A stretch of 26,336 nt of DNA from an uncultured Verrucomicrobiota bacterium (GCA_937901395.1 CALCDB010000021.1:1-26336); one strand, 5' to 3'. Positions 8,101 to 16,237 are shown, counted from the first letter of the stretch. A program made the numbers and translations. The notes: generated from the sequence alone by a model not told the origin.

Positions 8101-9545
8101 GTAAAGTGCGTAACGATGAAGGACGTGAAGTTGTTCTCAACAAGAATGGCTCGCTCGAAATTTGGTCGAAGAACGGCACTAAACTCGATACCTATCAGTT
8201 GCAGATGGGCACGACATTGTTGGTTGAAGATAGGGCAGAGGTTAAGAAAGGGGCGAAGGTCGCGATTTGGGATCCTCACTCCGTGCCGGTTCTTTCCGAG
8301 ATGGCGGGTACGATCGTATTTGCCGATTTTGAGGAAGACGTCTCCGTTAAGACGGAAACTGATCGCCAGACCAACGCGAAGACTTTGGTAGTATTGCCAA
8401 CATCTGAATCGAATTTACATCCACGTATTGAAATTCGCGATGCGAATGGCAATATGCTTGATTCTCACGATGTTCCTACGGGGGCAATCGTGATGGTTCG
8501 TGATGGCATGAAGGCTACAGCAGGTATGTTGCTTGCAAAGACGCCGCGTGAAGCAGCCAAGACCCGTGATATTACGGGCGGCTTGCCACGTGTAGCAGAG
8601 CTTTTCGAGGCGCGTCAGCCAAAAGATGCGGCTGAAATCGCGAAGATTGAGGGCGAGATTGATTTTGGCGAAAATGTTCGTGGCAAGCGCTGCGTTAAGG
8701 TCGTGGATAAGGTGACTGGCCTTGTTGAAGAACATTTTATTCCTATGGGTAAGCAGATCGTCGTATTCAAGGGCGATCATGTCAAGAAGGGGCAGCAGCT
8801 TACGGAAGGTCCAGTAATTCCACAAGAGATCCTTGAGGTTTCCGGTCCGCAGGAACTTGAGAAGTATCTTGTTAACGAAGTTCAACAGGTCTATCGTCTG
8901 CAAGGCGTTGAAATCAATGATAAGCACATTGAGATTATCGTCCGTCAGATGCTTCGTAAAGTGCGCATAACCAATCCGGGTGACACAGACTTCCTTTGGG
9001 GAGAGCAAGTCACGCGGCAGACGTTCTTGCGCGTCAACGAAGAGATGATGAACGAGGGACGTCGCCCAGCGGAAGCTCAACCAGCGCTTCTCGGAATCAC
9101 CAAGGCTGCGCTTGAGACAGATTCGTTCATTTCGGCGGCATCCTTCCAGGATACGACGCGAGTGTTGACGGAGGCTGCGACAATGGGACGAGTTGATGAA
9201 CTTCGCGGGTTCAAGGAGAATGTAATATTAGGTCATCCTATACCTGGCGGAACGGGATTCCCATTGCATCGTTATCTCAAGCTTGTTCCGCTTAGCGAGG
9301 CGATCTCTGATGAAGAGATGGATGTGCTTCGCGAGGAACAGCGTAAGCATCATGAAGAGCTTTACGGAATTCCTACTTCGGGTGTTCCGGGCGAGGAAAA
9401 CGATGATGAGTCGGATCTTGCTGAGCCGCAGCAGCCGCAATTGCTTGCGGACAATGGCGATACCTCGGTAGATGGTGAAGACTTTAAGTTCGCAGATGAA
9501 GCTTTCGGTGATGATGTTACCGGGGGCGCCGATTTGTTAAGTTAA
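5181..9545 (+). CDS. rpoC: DNA-directed RNA polymerase subunit beta'
   Basis: This 1454-residue catalytic subunit starts 33 bp after rpoB behind an AAGGAG ribosome binding site (5165-5170). The catalytic NADFDGDQM motif has Asp463, Asp465 and Asp467 for Mg2+. The N-terminal zinc knuckle has Cys73, Cys75, Cys88 and Cys91. The second zinc site has one Cys in TQEDCNT and three in CDAEHGMCAKC. The trigger-loop region reads GEPGTQLTMRTFHIGG. Length is close to E. coli (1407), with an acidic C-terminal tail after about residue 1400 (EENDDESD, then repeated acidic residues) that probably projects from the enzyme. No terminator follows: the antiporter gene begins 8 bp later, so read-through from the polymerase operon is likely. 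Confidence 0.99.
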   Translation: MNPYNTSDIFGGSFNASAHYDAVKVQLASPETIRKWSHGEVKNPETINYRTYRPEKDGLFCEKIFGPTKDWECACGKYKRIKNKGMVCDRCGVEVTLASVRRQRMGHIELAVPVSHIWFFKCSPSRMGLLLDKTTSELEGVLYYQNWMVVEPGDTPLREGQILNEQEYMDALDKYQDGFKAEMGAEAVRKLLKKINLKELMNELEEQMENTRSKQNRKKIAKRMKVVEGFRVSQSKPEWMVLDVLPVIPPELRPLVPLEGGKFATSDLNDLYRRVINRNNRLRNLLALKTPDVIIRNEKRMLQEAVDAVFDNGRHGRAVTGPGNRTLKSLSEILKGKTGRFRQNLLGKRVDYSGRSVIVVGPELKFPQCGLPKEMALRLFEPFIIHRLKELGICHTVRTARKMIERHDEQVWDILEEVTKDKTVLLNRAPTLHRLSIQAFEPVLVEGKAIRLHPMVCTPFNADFDGDQMAVHVPLSIEAQMESKLMMLASTSIFSPASGKSIVTPTQDVCLGLYFLTVPSQQDKLAGKIAGKTNCADEHLPLFNDIGEVEFGIAEGAIGYHTRIRYRNPDYKTSGRPYGNTEKRTLETTAGRVIFNNVWPEELGFWNDKCSKSTIGKLILDCHKVAGHDRTIKSLDKLKSLGYQFATISGASMGLKDMIRPADKDAEIAKARKAADDVQKQFQQGIITDGERHNKIVDIWSTTTEKVGDELYKTIDKNISPENRNPTELNPVYMFVDSKARGSKLQIRQLAGMRGLMANPSGDIIERPITASFREGLSVLEYFISSHGARKGLADTALKTADAGYLTRKLVDVSQDVIITQEDCNTVNGIEVEAIIEGDEVKVSLGDRVLGRTALYNIENKKTGEIIVPANEIIDEVACEKINACGIERVWIRSGLTCDAEHGMCAKCYGRDLSTGKQVEIGTAVGIIAAQSIGEPGTQLTMRTFHIGGTASATAKVPEIVLKNDGEVRLVDVRKVRNDEGREVVLNKNGSLEIWSKNGTKLDTYQLQMGTTLLVEDRAEVKKGAKVAIWDPHSVPVLSEMAGTIVFADFEEDVSVKTETDRQTNAKTLVVLPTSESNLHPRIEIRDANGNMLDSHDVPTGAIVMVRDGMKATAGMLLAKTPREAAKTRDITGGLPRVAELFEARQPKDAAEIAKIEGEIDFGENVRGKRCVKVVDKVTGLVEEHFIPMGKQIVVFKGDHVKKGQQLTEGPVIPQEILEVSGPQELEKYLVNEVQQVYRLQGVEINDKHIEIIVRQMLRKVRITNPGDTDFLWGEQVTRQTFLRVNEEMMNEGRRPAEAQPALLGITKAALETDSFISAASFQDTTRVLTEAATMGRVDELRGFKENVILGHPIPGGTGFPLHRYLKLVPLSEAISDEEMDVLREEQRKHHEELYGIPTSGVPGEENDDESDLAEPQQPQLLADNGDTSVDGEDFKFADEAFGDDVTGGADLLS

Positions 9546-9553
9546 AACCATAA

Positions 9554-11605
9554 ATGAGAAATCATGCAAGTATGATGAAAAAGTCAATTATATGCATGTT
9601 CACTACGGTCGCACTCATATTGGGTGCGGCCGCAACTGTCCAATCAGATAGCGGTGCTTCTACGATAAATGCCTTGGTCTCGGTTGGTGAAAAATCGTAT
9701 AATCTATCATCAATTGATGATGCGAAGGATTATATCGGTAATTATGCCGATAACATCCAAGAGGATAAAGAGTTCAAATCCCATGAGGGGGCGGCCTTAG
9801 CGACGATAAGGCAGGAGAATCATTACTTCGGTTCTTGGTTGGCGATTTTGCCACCATTAATCGCCATTTTCTTGGCGCTTATAACCAAGGAAGTATATTC
9901 CTCGCTTTTTGTTGGAATTCTCACTGGTGGCCTTTTATATTCGAGTTTTTGCTTTGAAAGCACAATGAATCATGTGTTCATAGACGGCTTTATAAAATCA
10001 ATAGCGGATCCGTATAATATCGGTATTCTCTTCTTTTTGGTTTTATTGGGTTCATTGGTCGCAATGATGAACAAGACGGGAGCTTCAGCGGCATTCGGAC
10101 GTTGGGCGGCAACGCATATCAAGAGCAGAGTTGGGGCGCAAGTCACCACGATCATTCTCGGGATGTTGATTTTCGTGGATGATTATTTTAACTGCCTGAC
10201 CGTAGGTTCGGTGATGCGTCCAGTGACCGATGCGAAGAGAGTGTCGCGAGCGAAACTAGCGTATCTGATCGACTCGACGGCAGCGCCAATTTGCATTATC
10301 GCACCGATTTCGTCATGGGCGGCAGCGGTTGCGGGCTTCGCAAAGGGAGCTGGTGCGGACAGTGGCTTTTCGCTATTCATCAATGCCATCCCGTATAATT
10401 TCTATGCGCTTTTAACGATAGTGATGATGTTCTTCATCGCGTTTTCAAAGTTTGATTTTGGTTTAATGCGCAAACACGAACGCAACGCAGAAAACGGGGA
10501 CATATTTACGACTGGCGAGATAGCCGAAGTTGCAGATGTGTTGCAAAAGAATGATCGTGGGCGTGTGTGTGATTTAATTGTGCCAGTGATTGTATTAGTT
10601 TCAACATGTATCATTGGTATGATATATTCCGGAGGTTTCTTTAGCAAGGATTCTGAGGCGTATCGTAATTTCATTACCGCTTTCTCAAATTCCGATGCTT
10701 CAGTCGGCTTGGTGCTTGGTTCTTCTATTGCGCTTGTATTCGCGGTAATTTTTTACATCGTTCGCCGTGTGATTTCGTTCAAAGATTGCATGGAGGCATT
10801 TCCCGATGGGTTCAAGGCGATGGTTCCTGCAATTATGATTCTTTGCTGCGCATGGACATTGAAGGGGATGACTGATTCGCTAGGAGCGAAGGTATTCATA
10901 TCTGATTTGGTCAATGGCCCTGCTGCGAGTTTACACGCCTTCTTGCCAGCTATTTTCTTTTTGATTGCGGTAGTGTTGGCCTTTTCCACTGGCACGAGTT
11001 GGGGCACGTTCGGCATTTTGATTCCGATTTGCCTGTCAGCGATGCCTGCTGGAGAGATGACAATTGTGGCGGTTTCAGCGTGCATGGCGGGAGCTGTTTG
11101 CGGAGATCATTGTTCGCCGATTTCCGATACCACGATTATGGCTTCCGCAGGAGCGCAATGTAATCACATAAATCATGTAAATACACAGTTGCCATATTCA
11201 TTATCTTGCGTAGTGATATCGTTTATCGGTTATATCATCGCTGGCTTTATCCCAAATTGGCATATTGATTTGCCAATCGTCGTTGCGCTAATGATCATAA
11301 TGCTTTTCTTGATGAAGTTGTTACTTGGCGAGCGTGCCGAAAGCATCGTTCTTAGCGATACGATAACTGCATCGGTGAGCGCGAAAGCACTATCCAAGGT
11401 GATGCGTACGATGGGTAAGGAGGTGCTTTTTGATAATCGCATTGACAAAGCAGAGGCGAAGCGACTTCTTGAGGTCGTTCGCGGTCTTGACGATGAAGAT
11501 GCGGTCAAATTCACGAAGGCATTGGAAGATGCACTAGAGGATGGTGTGATTACCGGCGAAGAATCGGATGCGCTTAAGAAGTTGCTAAAGATGATTGCGA
11601 AGTAA
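9554..11605 (+). CDS. NhaC-family Na+/H+ antiporter with signal-like N-terminus and helical C-terminal tail
   Basis: This is a 683-residue polytopic membrane protein. Residues about 95-590 form an NhaC-type core (WLAILPPLIAIFLAL, TKEVYSSLFVGI, FVDDYFNCLTVGSVMRP, STGTSWGTFGILIPI, CGDHCSPISDTT), expected to exchange Na+ for H+. Two extensions are unusual. The N-terminus has a signal/anchor helix (about 9-27) and a roughly 65-residue polar segment before the core. The C-terminus (about 593-683) is soluble, charged and helical, with two similar halves (DNRIDKAEAKRLLEVV and DGVITGEESDALKKLL). Translation could also begin at Met7 or Met8 (9572 or 9575), which gives a more typical MMKKSIIC signal start; no start has a clear ribosome binding site. 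It is followed 3 bp later by feoA, so it probably shares a transcript with feoAB. Confidence 0.88.
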   Translation: MRNHASMMKKSIICMFTTVALILGAAATVQSDSGASTINALVSVGEKSYNLSSIDDAKDYIGNYADNIQEDKEFKSHEGAALATIRQENHYFGSWLAILPPLIAIFLALITKEVYSSLFVGILTGGLLYSSFCFESTMNHVFIDGFIKSIADPYNIGILFFLVLLGSLVAMMNKTGASAAFGRWAATHIKSRVGAQVTTIILGMLIFVDDYFNCLTVGSVMRPVTDAKRVSRAKLAYLIDSTAAPICIIAPISSWAAAVAGFAKGAGADSGFSLFINAIPYNFYALLTIVMMFFIAFSKFDFGLMRKHERNAENGDIFTTGEIAEVADVLQKNDRGRVCDLIVPVIVLVSTCIIGMIYSGGFFSKDSEAYRNFITAFSNSDASVGLVLGSSIALVFAVIFYIVRRVISFKDCMEAFPDGFKAMVPAIMILCCAWTLKGMTDSLGAKVFISDLVNGPAASLHAFLPAIFFLIAVVLAFSTGTSWGTFGILIPICLSAMPAGEMTIVAVSACMAGAVCGDHCSPISDTTIMASAGAQCNHINHVNTQLPYSLSCVVISFIGYIIAGFIPNWHIDLPIVVALMIIMLFLMKLLLGERAESIVLSDTITASVSAKALSKVMRTMGKEVLFDNRIDKAEAKRLLEVVRGLDDEDAVKFTKALEDALEDGVITGEESDALKKLLKMIAK

Positions 11606-11608
11606 CCG

Positions 11609-11854
11609 ATGACGATGGCCGACATGAAAGCTGGTGAACTCGCTGAGATTACGGGCTACACGCTTGGGAATGCGGTTTATCGTGCAAAGTTACTTGCCTT
11701 GGGTCTTACTCATGGGGTTCAATTTAAGATTATTAATGTAGCACCACTGGGCGATCCCTTTGAAATCGCAGTGCGAGGATACCATCTTTCATTGCGTCGT
11801 GATGAGGCCAGCGTTATTAAGGTTCGTAAACTCTCCAAAGGCGAGATCAAATGA
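11609..11854 (+). CDS. feoA: FeoA-type SH3-like ferrous iron transport accessory protein
   Basis: This 81-residue cytosolic protein has the FeoA fold pattern: an N-terminal LKAGE-like strand (MKAGELAEITGY), a helix with RAKLLALGLTHGVQFKII, then PLGDPFEIAVRGYHLSLRRDEASVIKV, the conserved GDP-[FI]-x-[IV] core of the family. FeoA is thought to modulate FeoB at the inner membrane. ATG codons at 11615 and 11624 are also in frame; 11609 is the longest choice and leaves 3 bp to the antiporter stop. The gene overlaps feoB by 4 nt (ATGA), the usual arrangement for this pair. Confidence 0.93.
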   Translation: MTMADMKAGELAEITGYTLGNAVYRAKLLALGLTHGVQFKIINVAPLGDPFEIAVRGYHLSLRRDEASVIKVRKLSKGEIK

Positions 11855-13983
11855 AGACGATAGGTCTTATCGGCAATCCCAATTGTGGTAAGACCACGAT
11901 ATTCAATGGTCTGACAGGCGCCCATCAGCATATAGGGAATTGGCCTGGCGTTACCGTTGAGAAGAAGGAAGGCGAAGCGAGCTTGCCAGATGGAGAGACG
12001 GTTCGGATTGTAGATTTGCCTGGCGTATATTCGCTTAACGCCACGAGTGAGGATGAGCGCGCGACTCTAGAGTACGTGCTCTCGCATGATGCGGATTTGT
12101 ATGTAAACATTTTGGATGCGACGACATTGGAGAGAAATCTCTATTTGACAATCTTAATGTGCGAACTAAAAGTGCCGATGGTGTTAGTGGTTACGATGAT
12201 GGATGTCGCTCGTCAGCGTAACATGGAAATTGAGCTTGATCATCTTTCAGCTCATCTCGGCGTTCCAGTTATTGGGGTCAATGCCAATAATTCTAAAGAT
12301 ATGTTGCGGCTTGCAAAGTCGCTCAGCATTGCGCTAAAAGTTGCGAAGATACCAACGGTAAGGTTAGAATATGGCAATGAATTGGAGCAGGAAATTGACA
12401 TTCTTTCTTCTTGTACGATTAAGACAGCCCAAGCACTCAAGGTAAGCCGGCAGTGGGTTGCGCTAAAGACATTGGAAGGAGACCCGTTTATTCGACATAA
12501 GTTAGAAGAGTATCATGATATGGCGCCAGAAGTGATAGATGGCGCTATTGAGCGAGTGACGAAAGTCTTGGCGGATCCTCCAGACATAGAATTAGCGGAG
12601 GCGCGCTATGGTATTATTGCAGGTTTAGTTCATGATGTGGTTCACATAACGCGAATAAAAATTTATGTTAGCGAATGGATAGATAGATTCGTACTTAATC
12701 GCATTTTGGGCATTCCGCTTTTTTTGGCGATAATGGGGGTGGTTTTCTATCTTGTTCAATTTGTCGGTGGGGGAATGACGGATGGTTTCATAACTGCGGG
12801 GAATTATCTATTCACTCGGTTGCCGAACACAATTCTTTTGCATTTCGGGGCTCCGGATTGGCTGATTGCATTGATAGGTTCTGCGTTAGGAGGGGCGTTA
12901 ACGGTGCTCGTTTCCTTCATTCCAGTGATTTTCTTTATGTTTTTATGCCTTTCCATTTTGGAAGATTCTGGATATATGGCGCGAGCCGCTTTCCTGATGG
13001 ATAGATTCATGCGTTGGTTGGGGCTACCAGGCAAGAGTTTTGTGCCGATGTTAGTTGGTTTTGGGTGCAGCGTGCCAGCAATAATGGCTACGCGAACATT
13101 GGAATCGAAGCGCGATCGGCTGCTTACGATTTTTATGATTCCATTCATGAGTTGCTCGGCGAAACTTCCGGTTTACGCCGCTTTTGGAATCGTATTTTCT
13201 CCAGAGACTCCAGGGAAAATGATTCTTGCGTTATATCTTGCGGGTATTTTGTTGGGCGTGATATCTGGTTTAGTGTTAAAGCGCACATTGTTTATGGGTG
13301 AGCCCGTTCATTTTATCATGGAATTGCCGCCATATCATTGCCCTCGTCCCAAGCATATATTGTTGCACACATGGGAGCGGTTAAGCAACTTCATATTCCG
13401 TGCTGGCAAGTTAATCGTACCCATGATGTTAATTCTCGGTGTCACTAATATGGTTGATGTGCATGGGAAGATCGTAGATAGCACAAGTGATAATAGGCAT
13501 GAAACGATATTGTCATCAGTTGGCAAGGCGATTACGCCAGTATTTGAGCCGATTGGTGTAGAGTCCGATAACTGGCCGGCATCAGTTGCGGTGTTTTCTG
13601 GTCTCTTCGCGAAAGAATCGGTAATTGGCACAATGAAAGGCTTATACGCGCAAGAAGACGATAGCACGGATAATGCGAATTGCAGGACTATGAGTTCGTG
13701 GTTTTCAAATGGCTTTCATCAAGCCTTTGCCTATTTGCTTTTTATTCTTCTATATGTGCCATGTATAGGGGCAACGGCGGTGGTATTCAAGGAGATAGGC
13801 AAGTTATATGGTGCAATCTTTGTTGGTTATTTAACATTATTGGGGTGGTCGGTCGCCACGATATATTATGCAGTCATGGTTAGCGGAAACTATTTACACT
13901 TAACGCTTGGCCTCGGTATTCTTTGTGCGATGTTCGGCGGTTTTTGGATTTATGGCCGACATCATCGAGTGGATATGATATAA
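11851..13983 (+). CDS. feoB: FeoB ferrous iron transporter
   Basis: This 710-residue inner-membrane Fe2+ permease has an N-terminal G domain. Visible elements are G1 GNPNCGKT (8-15), a GVTVE switch I threonine (35), and G3 DLPG (55-58). At the G4 position the protein reads TMMD (115-118) instead of NxxD, and at G5 it reads NAN (144-146) instead of an S/T-A motif. A helical spacer (about 150-270) precedes the membrane part. That part carries the Gate-type signature GFGCSVPAIMATRTLESKRD with its conserved cysteine, SCSAKLPVYAAFG, and the second Gate repeat from about residue 505 to the end. No FeoC gene follows. The stop codon TAA (13981-13983) lies inside a TATAAT box that probably drives trmD. 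Confidence 0.96.
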   Translation: MKTIGLIGNPNCGKTTIFNGLTGAHQHIGNWPGVTVEKKEGEASLPDGETVRIVDLPGVYSLNATSEDERATLEYVLSHDADLYVNILDATTLERNLYLTILMCELKVPMVLVVTMMDVARQRNMEIELDHLSAHLGVPVIGVNANNSKDMLRLAKSLSIALKVAKIPTVRLEYGNELEQEIDILSSCTIKTAQALKVSRQWVALKTLEGDPFIRHKLEEYHDMAPEVIDGAIERVTKVLADPPDIELAEARYGIIAGLVHDVVHITRIKIYVSEWIDRFVLNRILGIPLFLAIMGVVFYLVQFVGGGMTDGFITAGNYLFTRLPNTILLHFGAPDWLIALIGSALGGALTVLVSFIPVIFFMFLCLSILEDSGYMARAAFLMDRFMRWLGLPGKSFVPMLVGFGCSVPAIMATRTLESKRDRLLTIFMIPFMSCSAKLPVYAAFGIVFSPETPGKMILALYLAGILLGVISGLVLKRTLFMGEPVHFIMELPPYHCPRPKHILLHTWERLSNFIFRAGKLIVPMMLILGVTNMVDVHGKIVDSTSDNRHETILSSVGKAITPVFEPIGVESDNWPASVAVFSGLFAKESVIGTMKGLYAQEDDSTDNANCRTMSSWFSNGFHQAFAYLLFILLYVPCIGATAVVFKEIGKLYGAIFVGYLTLLGWSVATIYYAVMVSGNYLHLTLGLGILCAMFGGFWIYGRHHRVDMI

Positions 13984-13984
13984 T
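13976..13984 (+). promoter_or_regulatory. Probable extended -10 promoter for trmD
   Basis: TG-A-TATAAT (13976-13984) is a perfect extended -10 box overlapping the feoB stop. The predicted start, about 7 nt downstream (near 13991), would be within 3 nt of the trmD ATG (13994), so the mRNA would be leaderless or nearly so. trmD has no Shine-Dalgarno sequence. The wider sequence GGATATGATATAAT recurs with one change before the TPR gene. No good -35 was seen. Confidence 0.55.
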
Positions 13985-13993
13985 ACCCGCAAA

Positions 13994-14665
13994 ATGCGGA
14001 TAGAGATAATTAGCGTTCAGCCGAATATGTTTAAGGGTTTCTTGACGGAATCCATATTGGCGCGCGCAGTCAAGAAGGGGGCTTGTGAATTGGCTATTGT
14101 GGATTTACGTGAATATGGAGAAGGACGATGGCGCAAGGTGGACGATAAGCCATATGGTGGCGGGCCCGGGATGTTGATGAAATGTGCGCCATGGTTTAAT
14201 GCAGTTGAGCCGCTTCTCCCTGCGCATGTGATTATGACCTCGCCAACTGGCAAGCGATTTACCGAGCGCGATGCTGAACGATTGGCAGGAATGGAGCATT
14301 TGGTGTTTATGTGTGGACACTACGAGGGATTCGATGCGCGCATTGAAACCTTGGCGAATGAAAGTTTTTCAATTGGCGATTTCGTGATGACTGGAGGCGA
14401 GCTTGCGGCGGCCTCAATGGTAGATGCTATTGTTCGTTTATTGCCAGGCGTATTAGGCGGAGGCATGGAGGCCACGAGCTGTGAGAGTTTTTCGCGCGAA
14501 GGATTACTTGAAGCCCCTCAATATACACATCCAATAGAATTTAGGGGCATGAAGGTTCCCGAGATTTTGTTGTCGGGAGATCATTCGCGCATTGATGCAT
14601 GGAGAAAGGCGCAGTCGCGCAAATTGACGGCTATGAATCGCCCTGATATTTTGAAGCAACAATGA
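13994..14665 (+). CDS. trmD: tRNA (guanine-37-N1)-methyltransferase
   Basis: This 223-residue SPOUT-class, trefoil-knotted methyltransferase modifies G37 of tRNAs using S-adenosylmethionine and prevents frameshifting. Supporting blocks are the N-terminal MRIEIISVQPNMF, KPYGGGPGML, the SAM-knot segments MCGHYEGFDARI and SIGDFVMTGGELAA, RLLPGVLG, and VPEILLSGDHSRIDAWR. The residue usually given as the catalytic Asp (D169 in E. coli, in a DSF context) appears here as Glu in CESF, with one extra residue before it. Length is a little below the usual 230-250. The gene is not beside rpsP, rimM or rplS. A probable promoter overlaps the preceding feoB stop, and a 5-bp hairpin (13987-13999) includes its start codon. 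It overlaps the next gene by ATGA. Confidence 0.96.
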   Translation: MRIEIISVQPNMFKGFLTESILARAVKKGACELAIVDLREYGEGRWRKVDDKPYGGGPGMLMKCAPWFNAVEPLLPAHVIMTSPTGKRFTERDAERLAGMEHLVFMCGHYEGFDARIETLANESFSIGDFVMTGGELAAASMVDAIVRLLPGVLGGGMEATSCESFSREGLLEAPQYTHPIEFRGMKVPEILLSGDHSRIDAWRKAQSRKLTAMNRPDILKQQ

Positions 14666-16236
14666 AATCTCTCTTTTTAGCTATCGCGATTATTGCGCAT
14701 GAGCCGGGTTATTACACCTCGCTTGCCAATCATATTCATCGGTGGCTTGGAAATGAGTCGATAGCATCTAAGGTGATAAAGCCGACGGAGATGGCGACGG
14801 CGCTAAAGCGTGAGCAGTTCGCTTTTTTAGTTGGGTTCAGTTCGCCGACGGCCGCCGAGATGACGGCCTTGCGTGAGTTCCGTTCCCGTGGTGGAAAGTT
14901 GTGCGTATTTTATTCTGCGTCTCCCGCATTGGCGGAGTTGATGGGAGTAAGGCCAATGGGATATCGTTCTGCTGCTTATCCCGGCGAGTTCAGTCGAATG
15001 GATTTCAGTGTCAAGAATCCAGAAGGTTTGCCAGCGAGTATTCTCCAGACTTCCACCGTTCTGCAACGGGCTCGTCCTATCGAAGGTAAAGGCAATGTGA
15101 TGGCTTATTGGATGAATCGCGAGGGAAAGTCCACTGGTGAGCCGGCCTGGATAGCCACTACTTCTGGATATTGGATGACGCATGTGCTCTTGGCGGACGG
15201 CGAAGAGGATAAAAAGGCCCAACTTCTAGGTGCGCTTATCGGCGCAGTTAATCCAAAAACCTGGAATCTCGCCGAGCATAAGATTCGTAAGAGCAAGAAA
15301 GCCGCCGCTATATATGAATACGCCAAGCAGCAGACACCAATCAAAGGAGAGATTCATGCGGTATGGGATCATTCCGGTTGCGGACTTTATCCGGGAGATT
15401 GGCCGCGGACTATACGTGTTCTCAAGGCGGCGCATGTAACGGATTTGTTCGTGAATGTAGCAGGTGCTGGATTCGCCCATTATGCAAGTAACATTTTGCC
15501 GCGATCCAAGACCTTCGTGCAAGAAGGGGATCAACTAGCGGCCTGTTTGGACGCCGCTAAGAATTCGGGAATTCGTGTGCACGCTTGGATCTTGTGCTTT
15601 AGCGCAACTAGGACTACCAACGCCTGGCTTGAAGAATTCAAACGCCGAGGGTGGCGACTCACGGCAGCCAATGGCACATTGAGCGAATACCTTAACCCCT
15701 CTAATAGCGAAGTTCGCGCATATATTCTTTCGGCGATAGAAGAGCTGCAAACGAAGTATAAACTTTCTGGGGTTCACCTTGATTTCGTTCGTTGGGGCGA
15801 TAATGTAGTCAAGCCCAAGGATTCAGCGGGAGTAATTTCACAGTTCGTAGCCGAAGCGAGAAGGCGGGTGAAGCGTCCAAAATGGCTCACAACCGCCGTG
15901 TATGGAAAGTATCCGCAATGCATAAATTCAGTTGGACAAGATTGGCCAAGTTGGATAGATATGGGAATAGTGGATTATGTAGTGCCGATGAATTATTGCG
16001 AGTCTAATGCTCAATTTGAGGGGCTCCTGATTGGTCAAGCAACACGTCGCGTGCGAAAACAGAAGACGATTATTGGTATCGGAGTTACGGCTAACGAGTC
16101 TCGGCTTGATGCTAAGCAGGTGATTGACCAGATTAGGCTTTCGCGTAAATACGGCTTTGCGGGTGAGGCGATGTTTGATCTTGACAAGACGCTTGAAAAT
16201 TCCATCTTACCCTATTTGAAGTTGGGGATATGGTAG
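14662..16236 (+). CDS. Secreted GHL10-type (DUF187) glycoside hydrolase-like protein
   Basis: The 524-residue product begins with a very short hydrophobic signal-like segment (MKSLFLAIAIIA). Residues about 15-215 form an alpha/beta domain (AFLVGFSSPTAAEM, GGKLCVFYSASPALAELMG) resembling a Rossmann/amidotransferase-like fold without visible catalytic residues. Residues about 225-524 match the glycosyl-hydrolase-like 10 TIM barrel: DLFVNVAGAG, GIRVHAWILCF, YLNPSNSEVRAYI, GVHLDFVRW with Asp374 as a likely catalytic carboxylate, and DYVVPMNYC. Members are thought to act on polysaccharide or cell-wall glycans, but the substrate is not predictable here. It is coupled to trmD by an ATGA overlap and is followed 1 bp later by a membrane transporter, which suggests export or envelope use. 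Confidence 0.82.
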   Translation: MKSLFLAIAIIAHEPGYYTSLANHIHRWLGNESIASKVIKPTEMATALKREQFAFLVGFSSPTAAEMTALREFRSRGGKLCVFYSASPALAELMGVRPMGYRSAAYPGEFSRMDFSVKNPEGLPASILQTSTVLQRARPIEGKGNVMAYWMNREGKSTGEPAWIATTSGYWMTHVLLADGEEDKKAQLLGALIGAVNPKTWNLAEHKIRKSKKAAAIYEYAKQQTPIKGEIHAVWDHSGCGLYPGDWPRTIRVLKAAHVTDLFVNVAGAGFAHYASNILPRSKTFVQEGDQLAACLDAAKNSGIRVHAWILCFSATRTTNAWLEEFKRRGWRLTAANGTLSEYLNPSNSEVRAYILSAIEELQTKYKLSGVHLDFVRWGDNVVKPKDSAGVISQFVAEARRRVKRPKWLTTAVYGKYPQCINSVGQDWPSWIDMGIVDYVVPMNYCESNAQFEGLLIGQATRRVRKQKTIIGIGVTANESRLDAKQVIDQIRLSRKYGFAGEAMFDLDKTLENSILPYLKLGIW

Positions 16237-16237
16237 C

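Noticed and set aside
10003..10400. TATAAT-like sequences inside the antiporter gene
   Set aside because: They fall within codons of a conserved membrane region with no following start site and are expected by chance.
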